A stretch of DNA of 29,568 nucleotides from Parasitella parasitica (Eukaryota; Mucoromycota; Mucoromycetes; Mucorales; Mucoraceae), in assembly GCA_025201805.1 (NCBI GenBank), contig MU619309.1, forward strand, positions 129,702 through 159,269. The letters run 5' to 3'. The translations under genes and the position numbers were made by a program. This document shows, in pieces, positions 20,404 to 29,568 of this stretch. The notes under the pieces are model-generated. The model had not been told where the DNA came from. It searched no databases and saw only the letters and a list, made by a program, of their open reading frames with translations. Position 1 is the stretch's first letter, and every line of letters starts with the position of its first letter.

Positions 20404-21655
20404 TAAAATGAGTACGGCGTTGTCGAACACGAGAAGCAATTGTAGAGTCTTCATCATTCAAATATTCATCCTCGACCTTTGCCAAAATTTCTTCTGTATC
20501 CTCGTTGTCCTCGTTGTCCTCTTTTTCCTCTTTCTCTCCATTGCTTTTGTCTTTCTGTACCATTTTTTCATTACTTTCTACTACTTTTTCTTCTTTTGAT
20601 TGCTGTTGTTGCGGATCAGACACATTGAGCTGTTTTGACTTGCGCGATGGATTGAACTGCTTGCAAACAGGACAAATGTATTCTAAATCAATAGAATATA
20701 TCAATAAAAAAAAACCCTCAAACCCCTTTTATACAACAACTTACGGATAGTGTCAAATTCTTCTTTTAAAACCAATCCATTGTGATGATAACAATGGTTA
20801 CAAATCAGAGCATACTTTGTCTCGGGCCCAACATCGCCAACCAAAGCATCAACGATTTTGTCGTACCACTGAGGCTCAGAGCGAGCTGATGGTACGATGG
20901 GCTGCTGTTGTTGCTGCTGCTGGCCTGATGATGCTGCTGGCAATGGCTGACCAGGCACGGGGCTTCCATTGGGGAATCGCTGAGGCTGTTGAAGAGGTCT
21001 GTGTGGCATTGAAACTGGTTTTCGCTGCTGCAGCTTCTGATGCTGCTCTTGTTGTAGTCTCTGCTGCTCCTCCTTTTTCTTCTGTAGCAATGCGTCATCG
21101 TATCGCTCTAGTAAAGATTGTGTGGTATAATAACTAGTTTTCTTTTTCAAATCCTCCAATTTATCCTTTTGTTCCTTGCGAAGTATTGCCAACTGGGCCT
21201 CTTCTTTCTTTTGTCTTTGATCATACCACCAAACCAATAGCTTTCTAACATGGTATATCCTACAACGCATAAAAGAGGGCATTATGACGTCCGTCCGGAA
21301 TACACGCATAAACTCCCCGTATATACGTTACCCAACTGGTACCAGCACAACTGGAGTTGATGCGAGTGCCAAATCCTTAGCAGTGCTCTCCCCGTCGATA
21401 AACCGATAAAACAGATAAAGAGCACACAGAATCCAGAAAACAAGCGAGTAGATTATCCACATGAAGCTGGTTTTTCTTTGGTTGATTTTAATCTGGGACA
21501 ATCGACTTTCGACCTTTTGAATGTCCAGGTCGAGTTTGCTCAGCACCTGCTCAAAATCCTTGGAATCCTTCTAAATTGCTTGTGTCAGTTTCTATGCTCG
21601 CTCCAAAGCAAATAAGCAGACCAGATACCTTTTTTCTCCAAAACAAGATACCCAT
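20387..21655 (-). CDS. LNP1: Lunapark-family ER three-way-junction protein
   Basis: Exons 21655-21629, 21570-21332, 21259-20745 and 20682-20387 give 358 residues. It starts MGILFWRKK|KDSKDF, with Gly2 suitable for N-myristoylation, and DFEQVLSKLDLDIQ is the conserved family opening. Two hydrophobic segments follow (SFMWIIYSLVFWILCALYLF; STPVVLVPVG|IYHVRKLL) and then a coiled coil (KKEEAQLAILRKEQKDKLED). A Pro/Gln-rich linker precedes the lunapark zinc ribbon: ALICNHCYHHNGL and YICPVCKQFNPS, giving the Cys4 site. The C-terminus is acidic. Lunapark stabilises ER tubule junctions. The short first exon is supported by the conserved N-terminus. Confidence 0.93.
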
Positions 21656-21832
21656 GGCGAGTTTTGTAGAATGGAGAAGAGAAGGAAAAACCCCCAAGTA
21701 AAAAAAAAACTGGAAATTATTAAACACATCCCTTGACACGTGGCTCGTATAAGGCGACAAAAAAAAATGGCATTACTGTGGTGGTGGGCTCAATTTTATT
21801 CACATTTTATTACTTTTTTCGTATACATATAA

Positions 21833-22663
21833 TCAAGATGAAGGTGGTGGTGGTGCAGATAAAGGTGCACTACTAGCTACTCCTCCGGGAGGTGGCGGTC
21901 CGTTGGGATAAAATCCTGGTGGAGGTGGGCCACCAGGGAACATGCCTGGTGGTGGTGGAGGTCTCTGTTGCTGTGGTGAAGGTACTGATCCAGGAGGAGG
22001 TCTAAAACCTGGTGGTGGTGGCATGAATTGTCCAGGTGGCGGTGGAAAAGGGAATCCAGGTCTTGCCATCATATGAGGTGGAGGTGGTCTACCGCCGAAT
22101 CCGTTGGGAGGAGGAGGGACTGTAAAGTGATGTGTTAGTGATGTGTTAGTGATACCGTTAGTACTCTATAGCTGTTTGCTTACATCCGCCGTATGGTGGC
22201 TGAGGGTAGCCAGCGTACTGTGCAGGCAAAACTACAAGAATTATGAGCCAAATGTCATTTCCTGCTACATATAGCACTTGTTACCTGCTTCTGCTACATC
22301 GTATGCTCTAGTAATTTCATCGATGATAGATTGTGCTTTATCATGGCTAATTTCTAGTTACGAAAAGACAGCTCAAGCACCTGCTCTTACTACAAATCAC
22401 TCCAAGGGCCCATGCTTACCTGCGTAGTAGTTTCTAACGTTCAAAATGTGATTTTTACCTGCATTGTGAGCCTTTCGCACAGAAGCTAATATAAAGAAAA
22501 CAAGACGTGTTTAATAATAATGTAGAGTAAATAGTTTGTCCAGACATTTACAACTATCGTGCGTCAAAAAAATGTCGCAATATTCTATGGATAGACGGCC
22601 ATCAAGTCAGTGTATGTTTGCCACCAGTCTTCCTGGTTACCTACCGCAGTAATACTTTGGCAT
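21833..22663 (-). CDS. U1 snRNP protein C (U1-C)
   Basis: Six exons (22663-22645, 22584-22552, 22485-22420, 22353-22285, 22231-22184, 22119-21833) give 173 residues, all junctions in frame. The start MPKYYC|EYCDIFLTHDSS followed by SVRKAHNAGKNHILNVRNYY is the classic U1-C zinc finger (C-x2-C ... H-x5-H) that contacts the 5' splice site duplex. The helix after it reads EISHDKAQSIIDEITRAYDV. The rest is a low-complexity Pro/Gly-rich tail (GFPFPPPPGQFMPPPPG), as in other U1-C proteins. Two of the exons are only 19 and 33 nt, so the finger itself is split over three exons. The gene starts 169 bases from the divergent AlkB-type gene. Confidence 0.93.
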
Positions 22664-22832
22664 ATCTTCTTTACAGCAACTGCTACAAGAGAAACGTCCA
22701 TCACTGGAAAAAATAATTTCAGTTGCCCATTTGATTTTTTTTCTGTGACGCTTGATCCACTAGATACAGACACATGGCCCCTATTGGCAAACAATGGATT
22801 CTTCTGTGGTCCTAAACACAACTAGCAAAATC
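22664..22832. promoter_or_regulatory. Short divergent promoter between U1-C and the AlkB-type gene
   Basis: Only 169 bases separate the two start codons (22663 minus, 22833 plus), so both promoters must overlap. No clear TATA box or palindromic operator was seen. Confidence 0.5.
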
Positions 22833-23707
22833 ATGCGCACGATTGACTGTAGCGATAAAGTACCGGGATTATTTTTGATACAAAATGTAATCACGCCTTC
22901 CGAAGAGTCTTATTTGGTCGAATCCGTGAACAAAGAGGTATGGTCGGGTTTAGGCATCGGGTAAGTTTTAGTAAATGCTGCTGTTTCTTCATGGATTTTG
23001 ACGCATTTATCAGCCCCAATCCCGAGTTGAAAAGAAGAACACAGCAATACGGACATTTGTTTAGCTATCGTTATAGGTAAACCATCAACAGCTATCGCCG
23101 ACTTGCAAAACGTGCTGATTTTTCCTTATTTAAAAAAGAAAGGTGGTGGACAAGTATGGCCCGTTACCTGAATTTGCTCATTTTTTGGTTGAGCGTATCA
23201 TGGAAAACAAATGGATGCCAAATACACCCAACCATTTGCTCGTCAACGAGTATGATCCAGGACAAGGCATTATGCCTCATGTAGGTATGCAGCCATGACA
23301 AGGGAAATATTGCAACGTTGCGTACTCAATTTTTGCACATAAAACTTTAGATGCTCCTGCCCTATTTGGTCCTGCAATTTTATCATTGTCTTTACTATCA
23401 GAATGTATTATGAAATTCACCTTTGAGGAGCAACATGCTGAAATCGTACTACGTAAGGATTTATGCAACTCTTGGTTTATTCGTATCTAAAATCACACGC
23501 ACCACCACATATTTAGCTCGTCGATCATTAGCAGTTTTGACAGGTGATGCAAGATACAAGTTCAAGCACAGTATTTCAAAAGATTTGACAGAAACTACAG
23601 ATTCTGGGATCTCCATTGAGAGGAATAAACGCATATCATTCACCTTTAGGGAGATCATTGCTTGGGAGGTTGTTGAAGATGGTGCTGCTTGCGGCAACAG
23701 CAGCTAG
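22833..23707 (+). CDS. AlkB-type 2-oxoglutarate/Fe(II) dioxygenase
   Basis: Exons 22833-22960, 23014-23076, 23139-23284, 23351-23452 and 23517-23707 give 209 residues in one frame. Conserved AlkB features: VPGLFLIQNVITPSEE (N-terminal lid), YGHLFSYRYRK, LLVNEYDPGQGIMPHVD (iron His and Asp), FGPAILSLSLLSECIM, LPRRSLAVLTGDARYKFKH (second iron His at FKH) and RISFTFRE (2-oxoglutarate Arg). All catalytic residues are present. The HVD motif depends on using the second of two GT donors four bases apart at 23281/23285. The pattern fits the ALKBH6/8-like eukaryotic group; whether it acts on tRNA, protein or DNA is unknown. Confidence 0.9.
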
Positions 23708-24039
23708 TTTTATAAATATTATGGATAAATAAAACAATTTAAAGCCATTACTCCTCTGCATGAGTAATCTATAGAAAAAATACATAAAATTACCACATCA
23801 TGCTTTTTATTACGATAAGGCGGCAACATGTTCTCAGTCATGAGGGAGCTACCAAAAGAGCTTTCTAATCATTTAAAATTCGTTGATGAGATACACATCA
23901 TAGTTTATGCTAATGAAATATGGCATTTATGTATGGTATTTAGGATTAAATCAAATATAAATTTGATACTACAATTTAGTGCTTTACTAGGCTATTTTTG
24001 GTGTTTGGGGTTACTTTAAAGACTCTACGAAAACCCTAT
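23708..24039. other. Intergenic between AlkB-type gene and pseudogene
   Basis: Begins with the 3' flank of the AlkB-type gene (GGATAAATAAAAC near 23722). The 63-codon plus frame at 23828-24019 shows no recognisable family. Nothing else seen. Confidence 0.45.
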
Positions 24040-24351
24040 CATGTTAACTATATCACACTTTCTATTCGTTTGAACTTTCATTCTGCTGAATTTTCTTTAC
24101 GAGGGAGTATGAATTTTGGTACAAGCCGAATCTGATTCATAGCAGGTACGCCAAACTGGGCCATTCAAAAGAGTTTCCGTTTTTTCCCATTAACTCGCTC
24201 AAAATTTCAGACTTGGTGGTATTTATTTCATCCAAAAAATGAAGTTATGTAAAAATGGTTTTTGAGGCCGTATTATACAGCATCTCAACTATCAATTCAT
24301 ATTGAGACATACCCAAGTTATTTATTAGGATCATCCTTTGCTCCTCAATTG
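24040..24351 (-). pseudogene. Minus-strand pseudogene fragment abutting the LINE 3' end
   Basis: One minus frame runs from the LINE A-tail to about 24060 and reads protein-like throughout: MILINNLGMSQYELIVEMLY, then TASKTIFT stop LHFLDEINTTK, SELMGKNGNSFEWPSLAYLL stop, then IRFGLYQNSYSLVKKIQQNE. It contains two in-frame stops (TAA and TGA), each one transition from Gln or Arg codons. The protein family is not recognised. The upstream part of the gene would lie on the far side of the LINE, beyond the window. Confidence 0.5.
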
Positions 24352-24362
24352 TTTTTTTTTTT
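24352..24362 (-). repeat. LINE 3' A-tail
   Basis: Eleven A on the minus strand directly after CAATAAAAACCTTT, marking the 3' end of the retrotransposon; non-LINE sequence starts immediately afterwards. Confidence 0.8.
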
Positions 24363-24518
24363 AAAGGTTTTTATTGATTGCTCCGCGTAAAGAACAGTGA
24401 TGAGACTGCCTCAAGAGACGGGCGCAAAATGATTTGGTAACTAATAAGATAATACATATGTCAAGGCTAAATAAACGGTTAATAAAAAAAGAACAAAAAT
24501 AAGCTCATAAGAGCATGA

Positions 24519-27500
24519 TCACAACAGTGTATGGACATGATCTTCATCGATACGTTTTGAAATATCGAGTCGGATACCGGCCAATACTGCTGCTGTGGTG
24601 AAGAGTGTGCGGTCAAATACAGTGCGAAAATGGGATCTCCAAATGTTGGCCAAGGTAATGAATACGATGACCGACGCTGGTACCCCATTTCGTTGACTGT
24701 ACCGAATGTTGTAAAAATCAAACGATCTAATTGCCAGGATGATGTCGGAAATGGTGACAGTTGGCCAGAGAAACTCAAATATCACAGCCTGCCAAACTGA
24801 TGCTTTGGCAGGGCAGTCAAACAAAAAGTGTTCACTGGAATCAACTGAGGAGGAGCAGATCATGCAAAGGTTGGAAGGATGGAGTTCCGGAAAGATACGG
24901 TTTAAACGGGCTTTGTGAGGGATGCAGTTGTTGATAAAGCGGTAGACTACATTTCTCTGTACCATCGTTAGACATAAACTCCAAAACAATTGCCAGTGGG
25001 TGGACGCGATGGAAGACAAGTATGCTGGGGCGACAGTTGCGGAAGCACAGGCTTGTCGAAATGTCTTGGTAGTAATTTTAGTGACAAGACCGACGTCTTG
25101 GAAGACTTCTAGCTGTTGAACAAAAGGCGAGAACAAAACTGGAGGTGGAGCATCTATTGGCGAGCCAGACGAATCCGAAGGCAGGCATAATGGCAGAAAG
25201 AAGGTTTGAAGTTGTAGCTCACCTGATTGAATTCCTTGGAATATCTTTTTAGGTGCCTGCTTCCAGTGACGAAGAGTTGGGTCCTGCCAGTCTTTCCAAT
25301 GAAGGAACCTACGATCAGGGTTGTATTGGAAGACATTAGCTACAGTCATCTCCTTCATTTTACTAGGGATTTGAAAGGAGTTGGACCTATTTGGGTAGAA
25401 GACGGCAAGGAGAGGCAACACTAGCCCGGTGTTGTGGTTGATGGACACAGAGTCATAGTTGCGTGGAAGGGCATCAATGCACCGGTACAGAATGTCTATG
25501 GTGGAGATTCTATTCTTGCGTGTAAAGGTCTTACGCGTAGTTGGAAACAGCAGAGGAATTTGGTGGAATTCAGTGCGATTATGGTTTTGGACGTGTTGAA
25601 TGAGCATATTAATCAATGGATCCGTATCGGTCGAGGCCGAGGAAGTAGTGACTAATGGCTGCCCCCAACGAAAGTAAAGCGCCATGTATTGCGCAGGCAC
25701 GTCTAGGACTCCAAGTCCACCTTGGTTCTTGGGCAAGGTCCATGTACTCCAGGGAATAGCGGGGAAGATGCCTCGTCGGAGGAATTGAATCATGACACTA
25801 GTGATCTTGTGGAGGTCCTGTTGTGTAAGAGGGGTCACTCGAAGGATGTACCAGCATTTAGACAGGAGCAAGGTGTTGACCACAGTAGCTCTTCCTACAA
25901 CTGACAATGAACGGGTAGTATGCAGCGTGGTGGCCGCCTTCAGCTTGTCGACAATCATGGTAATATGATTCGTCCGTTGGACTGTGCTCTGAATCAGAGG
26001 GAAGCCAAGGTAGACGATAGGAGCCTCATCGTGTCTCGTGTGGAGCTTGTGAATATGCATTTCTTCCAGTGGATGTTGCCAGTAGTTCCAGGTATTACGG
26101 CCAGACAGAGAGAAGGCTTCGACTTTGTTGTAATTGAACTTAGCGTTGGATCCCCTACAGAACAGGCCCATGTAGTACCGCAAGAGACGGAGATCAGCTC
26201 TATCGTGAACGAACACAAGAGCATCGTCAGCATATGCCAGCACTTTCGTTTGCATAGGCGGAACTGAAGTGGAAGCAATGGTGGAGGGATGACGATGGAA
26301 GGTATATCCTGAGAAGTCCGTATCAGTGAGAATACCTTGAAGAAAAGGTTCAAAGGCTAAATCATAACATATACATGATAGAGGATCGCCCTGTTTGAAG
26401 CCTCTTAATTTGGGTATTGCCTCAGTAAAATAGCCATTGATGTTGATTTTGATCGTATTGAGCGCCATTAGGTTGTAAATGCACTGGATGATGGTCTCGG
26501 GGAAGCCATAATGATTCAAAACCAGCTTGAAGAATGTTAGGTTAACGCGGTCATAGGCTTTTTCTTGATCTAACAATAAGCCTATATCTTTATCCAAGGT
26601 GGCAGTGCCTGTCTGCTGTTCAGCGATGTCATATTGACGTTGGGCATCTTCCATAATGAGTTGACAGCGGAGGCCATTCTCAGCAATGTACTTGCCAGGG
26701 ACGAAGCCAATTTGATTGCTGTTGATCAATTTCTTAGAAACCTCCATCATGCGTCGATTGAGGATACGAGTGAAGTATTTGTAATCACAATTCGCCAGAC
26801 TTAGGGGCCGATAATTCTTCATGTCCGAGGGGTCACCTTTCTTTGGGAGCAAAGTCATAATAGATTGATTCCAAGAATCAGGGAAGAGGCCCTTATCAAG
26901 AGCATCATTGAAGACAGTGGTCAAAAGTTCTTGATACGGAGGGAAGCGCATGACAAGATTGAGAACTTCGTACGGTAAGCCATCAGATCCAGGGCTGGAG
27001 TGCCGAGGAGACGATTTAAAGCCCTCTAAGATGTCCTCAAAATCAATCGGCGTCGTGAGCACTTCATGATCATCGGAGGTCAGCTTGAGTGCAGAAGGAA
27101 TAGACCTAAGTAGCAACTCGATAGCAATGTAGTCCAGACGATCAGGTGTAAAAAGCTGTGAGTAAAAGGATGTGGCTATCTCCTGCATCCTGGATTGATC
27201 AGTGCAAAGGTCTTGGGTGACTGGGTCCCGTAACTCTGCAATGCTTCGTTGTTGTTCTCGTATGGTAGCAGAGCGTTTGAGATATCCAGCGGATTTCTCC
27301 CCGTTCTCACGCCAATGCTTACCAGCTTTGAGGATTTCGATTTCGGCCAATGAGTCTTGTAAAGATCCAAGTTGCGTCTCAATGGTATCCAGTATTTCAA
27401 AATACAACCCACGGGTTTTCTTCAAACGATACATCCGATTGCGCTTCTTTTGCAGGTGTTTGATCTGTTGTTTGCGCCAATTGTTGTCCTGTAGCTGGAA

Positions 27501-28465
27501 TGCTTTTGTAAACAGTTTGACTTCGGCTTTGACCCAATCCCAGGATTGTTGAGGGGTGGAGAAAGATTGTATGCTGTTAAATTCGTCCAAGTTGGAGTGC
27601 AAATGTGCCGCCAAGGCAGAACGATATTCAGGTCGGCTTGCAAGAAATGGATTAGCTTTCCAGGCACCTGGCCCTCTGCTGTATTGGTCTGTATACTGGA
27701 AAGAGATACCTAGTAGGGCATGATCGGTCCACTTGGTGGAAAGAAACTGCTGCTTTAAATTGTTGACTTGTAATGGTCAGAAGAGCTACAAAAGATGAAA
27801 TCGAGGATGGATGATGAGTCTTTTGACTTCCAAGTAATCTGCTTTTGGTCCCGAAAGCAATCTACATAGAGGTTGTCTAGTAAAGAGAGCCATTCTGGAG
27901 GAGCAGATGTTAAGGTGCCATCCGGCCGACAATGGTTCTCATAGCTGTAATTAAAGTCGCCCATGATGAGAACTGGAGACCGTTGATTGTGGAGTGTGCG
28001 GTTGATTAAAGGCATGGCCAAGAGTGTGGAGTAAAAGGCGGAACGCTCGGAGTGGGTGTTGGAGCGACCATAAATATTGAGTAAAGTTGCAATGTTGGTG
28101 GGTGGAGTAGATGTTGAATCATTCTCTGTTGGTACTGTTGAAGTGAGTTGAATGTTTGCTAAGATAAAACGACCACTGTCGATACCATCTTGTAGAATAT
28201 TAATTGAGTATTTGTTGTTAAGGACGACTATGCCACAATGAGGCGTCCAATGGCTGGAATTGGGGCGGTTGTGGATGTTGAATTGCATATTGAATTGATC
28301 GATAGTGTCTTGAGTGTCAGCGTGGGTTTCCTGCAATACCAGAATGTCAAATTCTAAGGTACGGAGGTAACGGATAAATTTTTTTCTTGTGTTTAAATCT
28401 GATGTCTTTTTTAGGCCACGGCAGTTTAGGGTGGCAATGGATATACGGTGTTGGTTGTTAATCAT
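24519..28465 (-). pseudogene. LINE ORF2: APE endonuclease plus reverse transcriptase, one frameshift
   Basis: Endonuclease part 28465-27755: TLNCRGLKK, VLQETHADT, MGDFNYSYENH and a final block ending CSSSDHYKSTI. The true continuation lies in another frame: PLQVNNLKQQF, KWTDHALLGISFQY and GPGAWKANP, which holds the catalytic SDH/TDH-type His and is continuous with the RT frame down to 24519. Loss of a single base near 27780 explains this. RT (27614-24519 as the Met-started part, 1031 residues) includes LLPKKGDPSDMKNYRPLSLA, DQEKAYDRV, LRGFKQGDPLSC and YADDALVF, so the Asp triad is intact. The C-terminal CMICSSS...HFLFDC is a zf-RVT-type zinc finger. Starts 2 bases after the ORF1 stop. Confidence 0.88.
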
Positions 28466-28467
28466 AA

Positions 28468-29568
28468 TTATAAATTGTTAGAGTTATTGGTGGAGGCTTC
28501 CGAGATTTTCAGGGCTAGATCTCGGGCTCGTGTGTCCATTTCTTGGCGGTGTGCTTCAGCAGTCAGTTTACGACTAACACTAACGTCTCCGTCCAGGGAG
28601 GTTTTATGGGTTTTAATGAGAGGAGAGTCCTCATCAAAGGATGGTTGTCTAGTAAGTTCTTTGCCAACAGATGATGGAGGCAATGCATTGGTCAAGGTAC
28701 TACCTGGGGTAATCCCCGTGGTAGGAGGTGCATCTCCGGTCACCGTGGTAGGAGAACCAGGAGGATTGGGTTTATTAACAAAAGATTCATGTTCTCCGTT
28801 ACGGATGGGAGGAGAAGGAGTCAAAATGACAGCAGCCGAGGAATTGGCCACAATAGTGTCTTTAGGAAGAGACGTTTGAGTCTCATACATCAGTGTATCT
28901 GAATCAGTCGATCTCTGCATGGCTTGCTCAGGGCCAGAGGCAGCAGATGGAGGAACAGCCAAAGTGCGTTCACTCATCTTCGTGTCAGCATCCCTAGGCG
29001 TGACAACGGCTTGCTCAAGGCGGCTGCCAACTCCCTTGGAAGATGTTGAAGAAGTGTCTCTTCCCTTACCTTTGTTGCTGGTGCGAGTGTTCGAAGTGGG
29101 CTTCTTTTCCGCTGGCTTCTCTCAACAATACGCACCTTGTTGGCGTCATTAAGGCGAGGACAATTGCGCGCGATGTGACCATGTAGATTACAATGATGAC
29201 AGGTTATGTGCTTCTTATATTCAGGGCAATCAGCACGGCAGTGCCCAGGCTGTTGGCAGATGCGACAGAATTCTGGCATGGAATCCCATTGCGCCAAAAC
29301 ATGACGATAGTACCCGTCATCCTCTTCCCAAGGAATGACGCGGGTCAATTCTTGATACTTGTGGTAACCATCGCATTTGGATGAAGAAGTACCATGTGGA
29401 TGATCCGTGGACAAACAAACATTTTCAACAGTTCTCGGTTTCGTCTGATTGAGGGTGGCATAGCCCTTACCATGAAAGATACCGTTGACCTGGGTGATGC
29501 CTAGATCAAGAACTTCACCATAAAAGGAAAGAATTCTCTTCATGTCCTGCATGACCAAGCGGGCAGGA
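28468..29568 (-). pseudogene. LINE ORF1: gag-like protein with two CCHC zinc knuckles, one frameshift, 5' partial
   Basis: Open to the window edge. The first frame (29568-28974) has a globular start (MKRILSFYGEVLDLGITQVN) and two knuckles, CRICQQPGHCRADC and CHHCNLHGHIARNC, both C-x2-C-x4-H-x4-C. After KVRIVER the better frame is the one that reads EKPAEKKPTSNTRTSNKGKG and continues into MSERTLAVPPS and to the stop at 28468. Removing two bases of a GAGAGA stretch near 29128 restores one frame, so a dinucleotide slip is likely. The tail is Ser/Thr/Pro-rich. Such proteins bind element RNA. Confidence 0.8.

Larger units (their letters stand above)
24352..29568 (-). mobile_element. Non-LTR retrotransposon (LINE), 5' end outside window
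   Basis: Minus-strand LINE of more than 5.2 kb. Order: gag-like ORF1 with CCHC knuckles, ORF2 with APE endonuclease, reverse transcriptase and a C-terminal zinc finger, then a 3' UTR of about 155 bases containing AATAAA and ending in an A run (T run 24352-24362 on the plus strand). The long intact RT frame suggests recent insertion. ORF1 and ORF2 each carry one frameshift, so this copy is probably not autonomous. Clade is not assigned; the EN-RT-zinc finger order fits the L1/Tad-like groups. Confidence 0.9.

Noticed and set aside
20805-21137. Frames on both strands over the Lunapark Gln/Pro-rich linker
   Set aside because: Shadows created by CAG/CTG-rich repeats; the Lunapark frame is supported by the coiled coil and zinc ribbon on either side.
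25920-26267. Plus-strand frames inside the LINE (25227-26267, 27202-27552, 28448-29384)
   Set aside because: They are antisense to the ORF1/ORF2 coding frames, which carry clear RT, endonuclease and zinc-knuckle motifs.
27740-27800. Programmed -1 frameshifting at the endonuclease-RT junction
   Set aside because: No slippery heptamer (X XXY YYZ) is visible at the frame change; a single lost base is the simpler explanation.
1-29568. tRNA, rRNA, CRISPR or prokaryotic operon signals
   Set aside because: None recognised. Introns, AATAAA signals and eukaryote-only proteins exclude a prokaryotic source.

Overview
The window looks like a piece of an AT-rich nuclear genome from an early-diverging fungus, most likely Mucoromycota (Mucorales-type). 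The evidence is many short GT-AG introns (about 50-70 nt, GTAAGT-like donors), compact housekeeping genes (eL32, LC8 dynein light chain, U1-C, mL59, Lunapark, a Dma1-like FHA-RING protein), a Tc1/mariner remnant, and a LINE with a CCHC gag-like ORF1. No species is claimed. No bacterial, organellar, tRNA or rRNA features were seen.

Layout. 1-1106: 3' part of a YANK/STK32-type kinase (DFN instead of DFG). 1411-4178: a segment bounded by two near-identical inverted termini and TA dinucleotides. Its right end keeps the last part of a Tc1-type transposase, but the interior holds two related, opposed, decayed genes of an unrecognised family. 5124-7302: LC8 dynein light chain and an auxin-efflux-carrier-type (PIN-like) membrane protein. 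7303-9090: mostly gene-free, with scattered coding-like relics. 9091-12650: two small paralogous helical proteins in tandem; the duplication includes their 3' flanks. 12833-14869 (minus): an IPNS-like 2-oxoglutarate/Fe(II) oxygenase and mitoribosomal protein mL59. 14870-16585: gene-poor. 16586-23707: dense housekeeping block with eL32 (+), FHA-RING E3 ligase (-), CTR copper transporter (+), Lunapark (-, its 3' coding end overlapping that of CTR), U1-C (-) and an AlkB-type dioxygenase (+, divergent from U1-C). 24040-24351: a minus-strand pseudogene fragment. 24352-29568: a minus-strand LINE (ORF1 gag-like, ORF2 endonuclease-RT-zinc finger) with its A-tail at 24352-24362 and its 5' end beyond the window. 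It abuts the pseudogene and has one frameshift in each ORF.

Exon structures were built by hand from reading frame, splice sites and protein conservation. The housekeeping gene models join in frame throughout. The genes do not form one pathway. The two points that most deserve follow-up are the TIR-bounded composite with its paralogous unknown genes (1411-4178) and the LINE/pseudogene junction near 24352.
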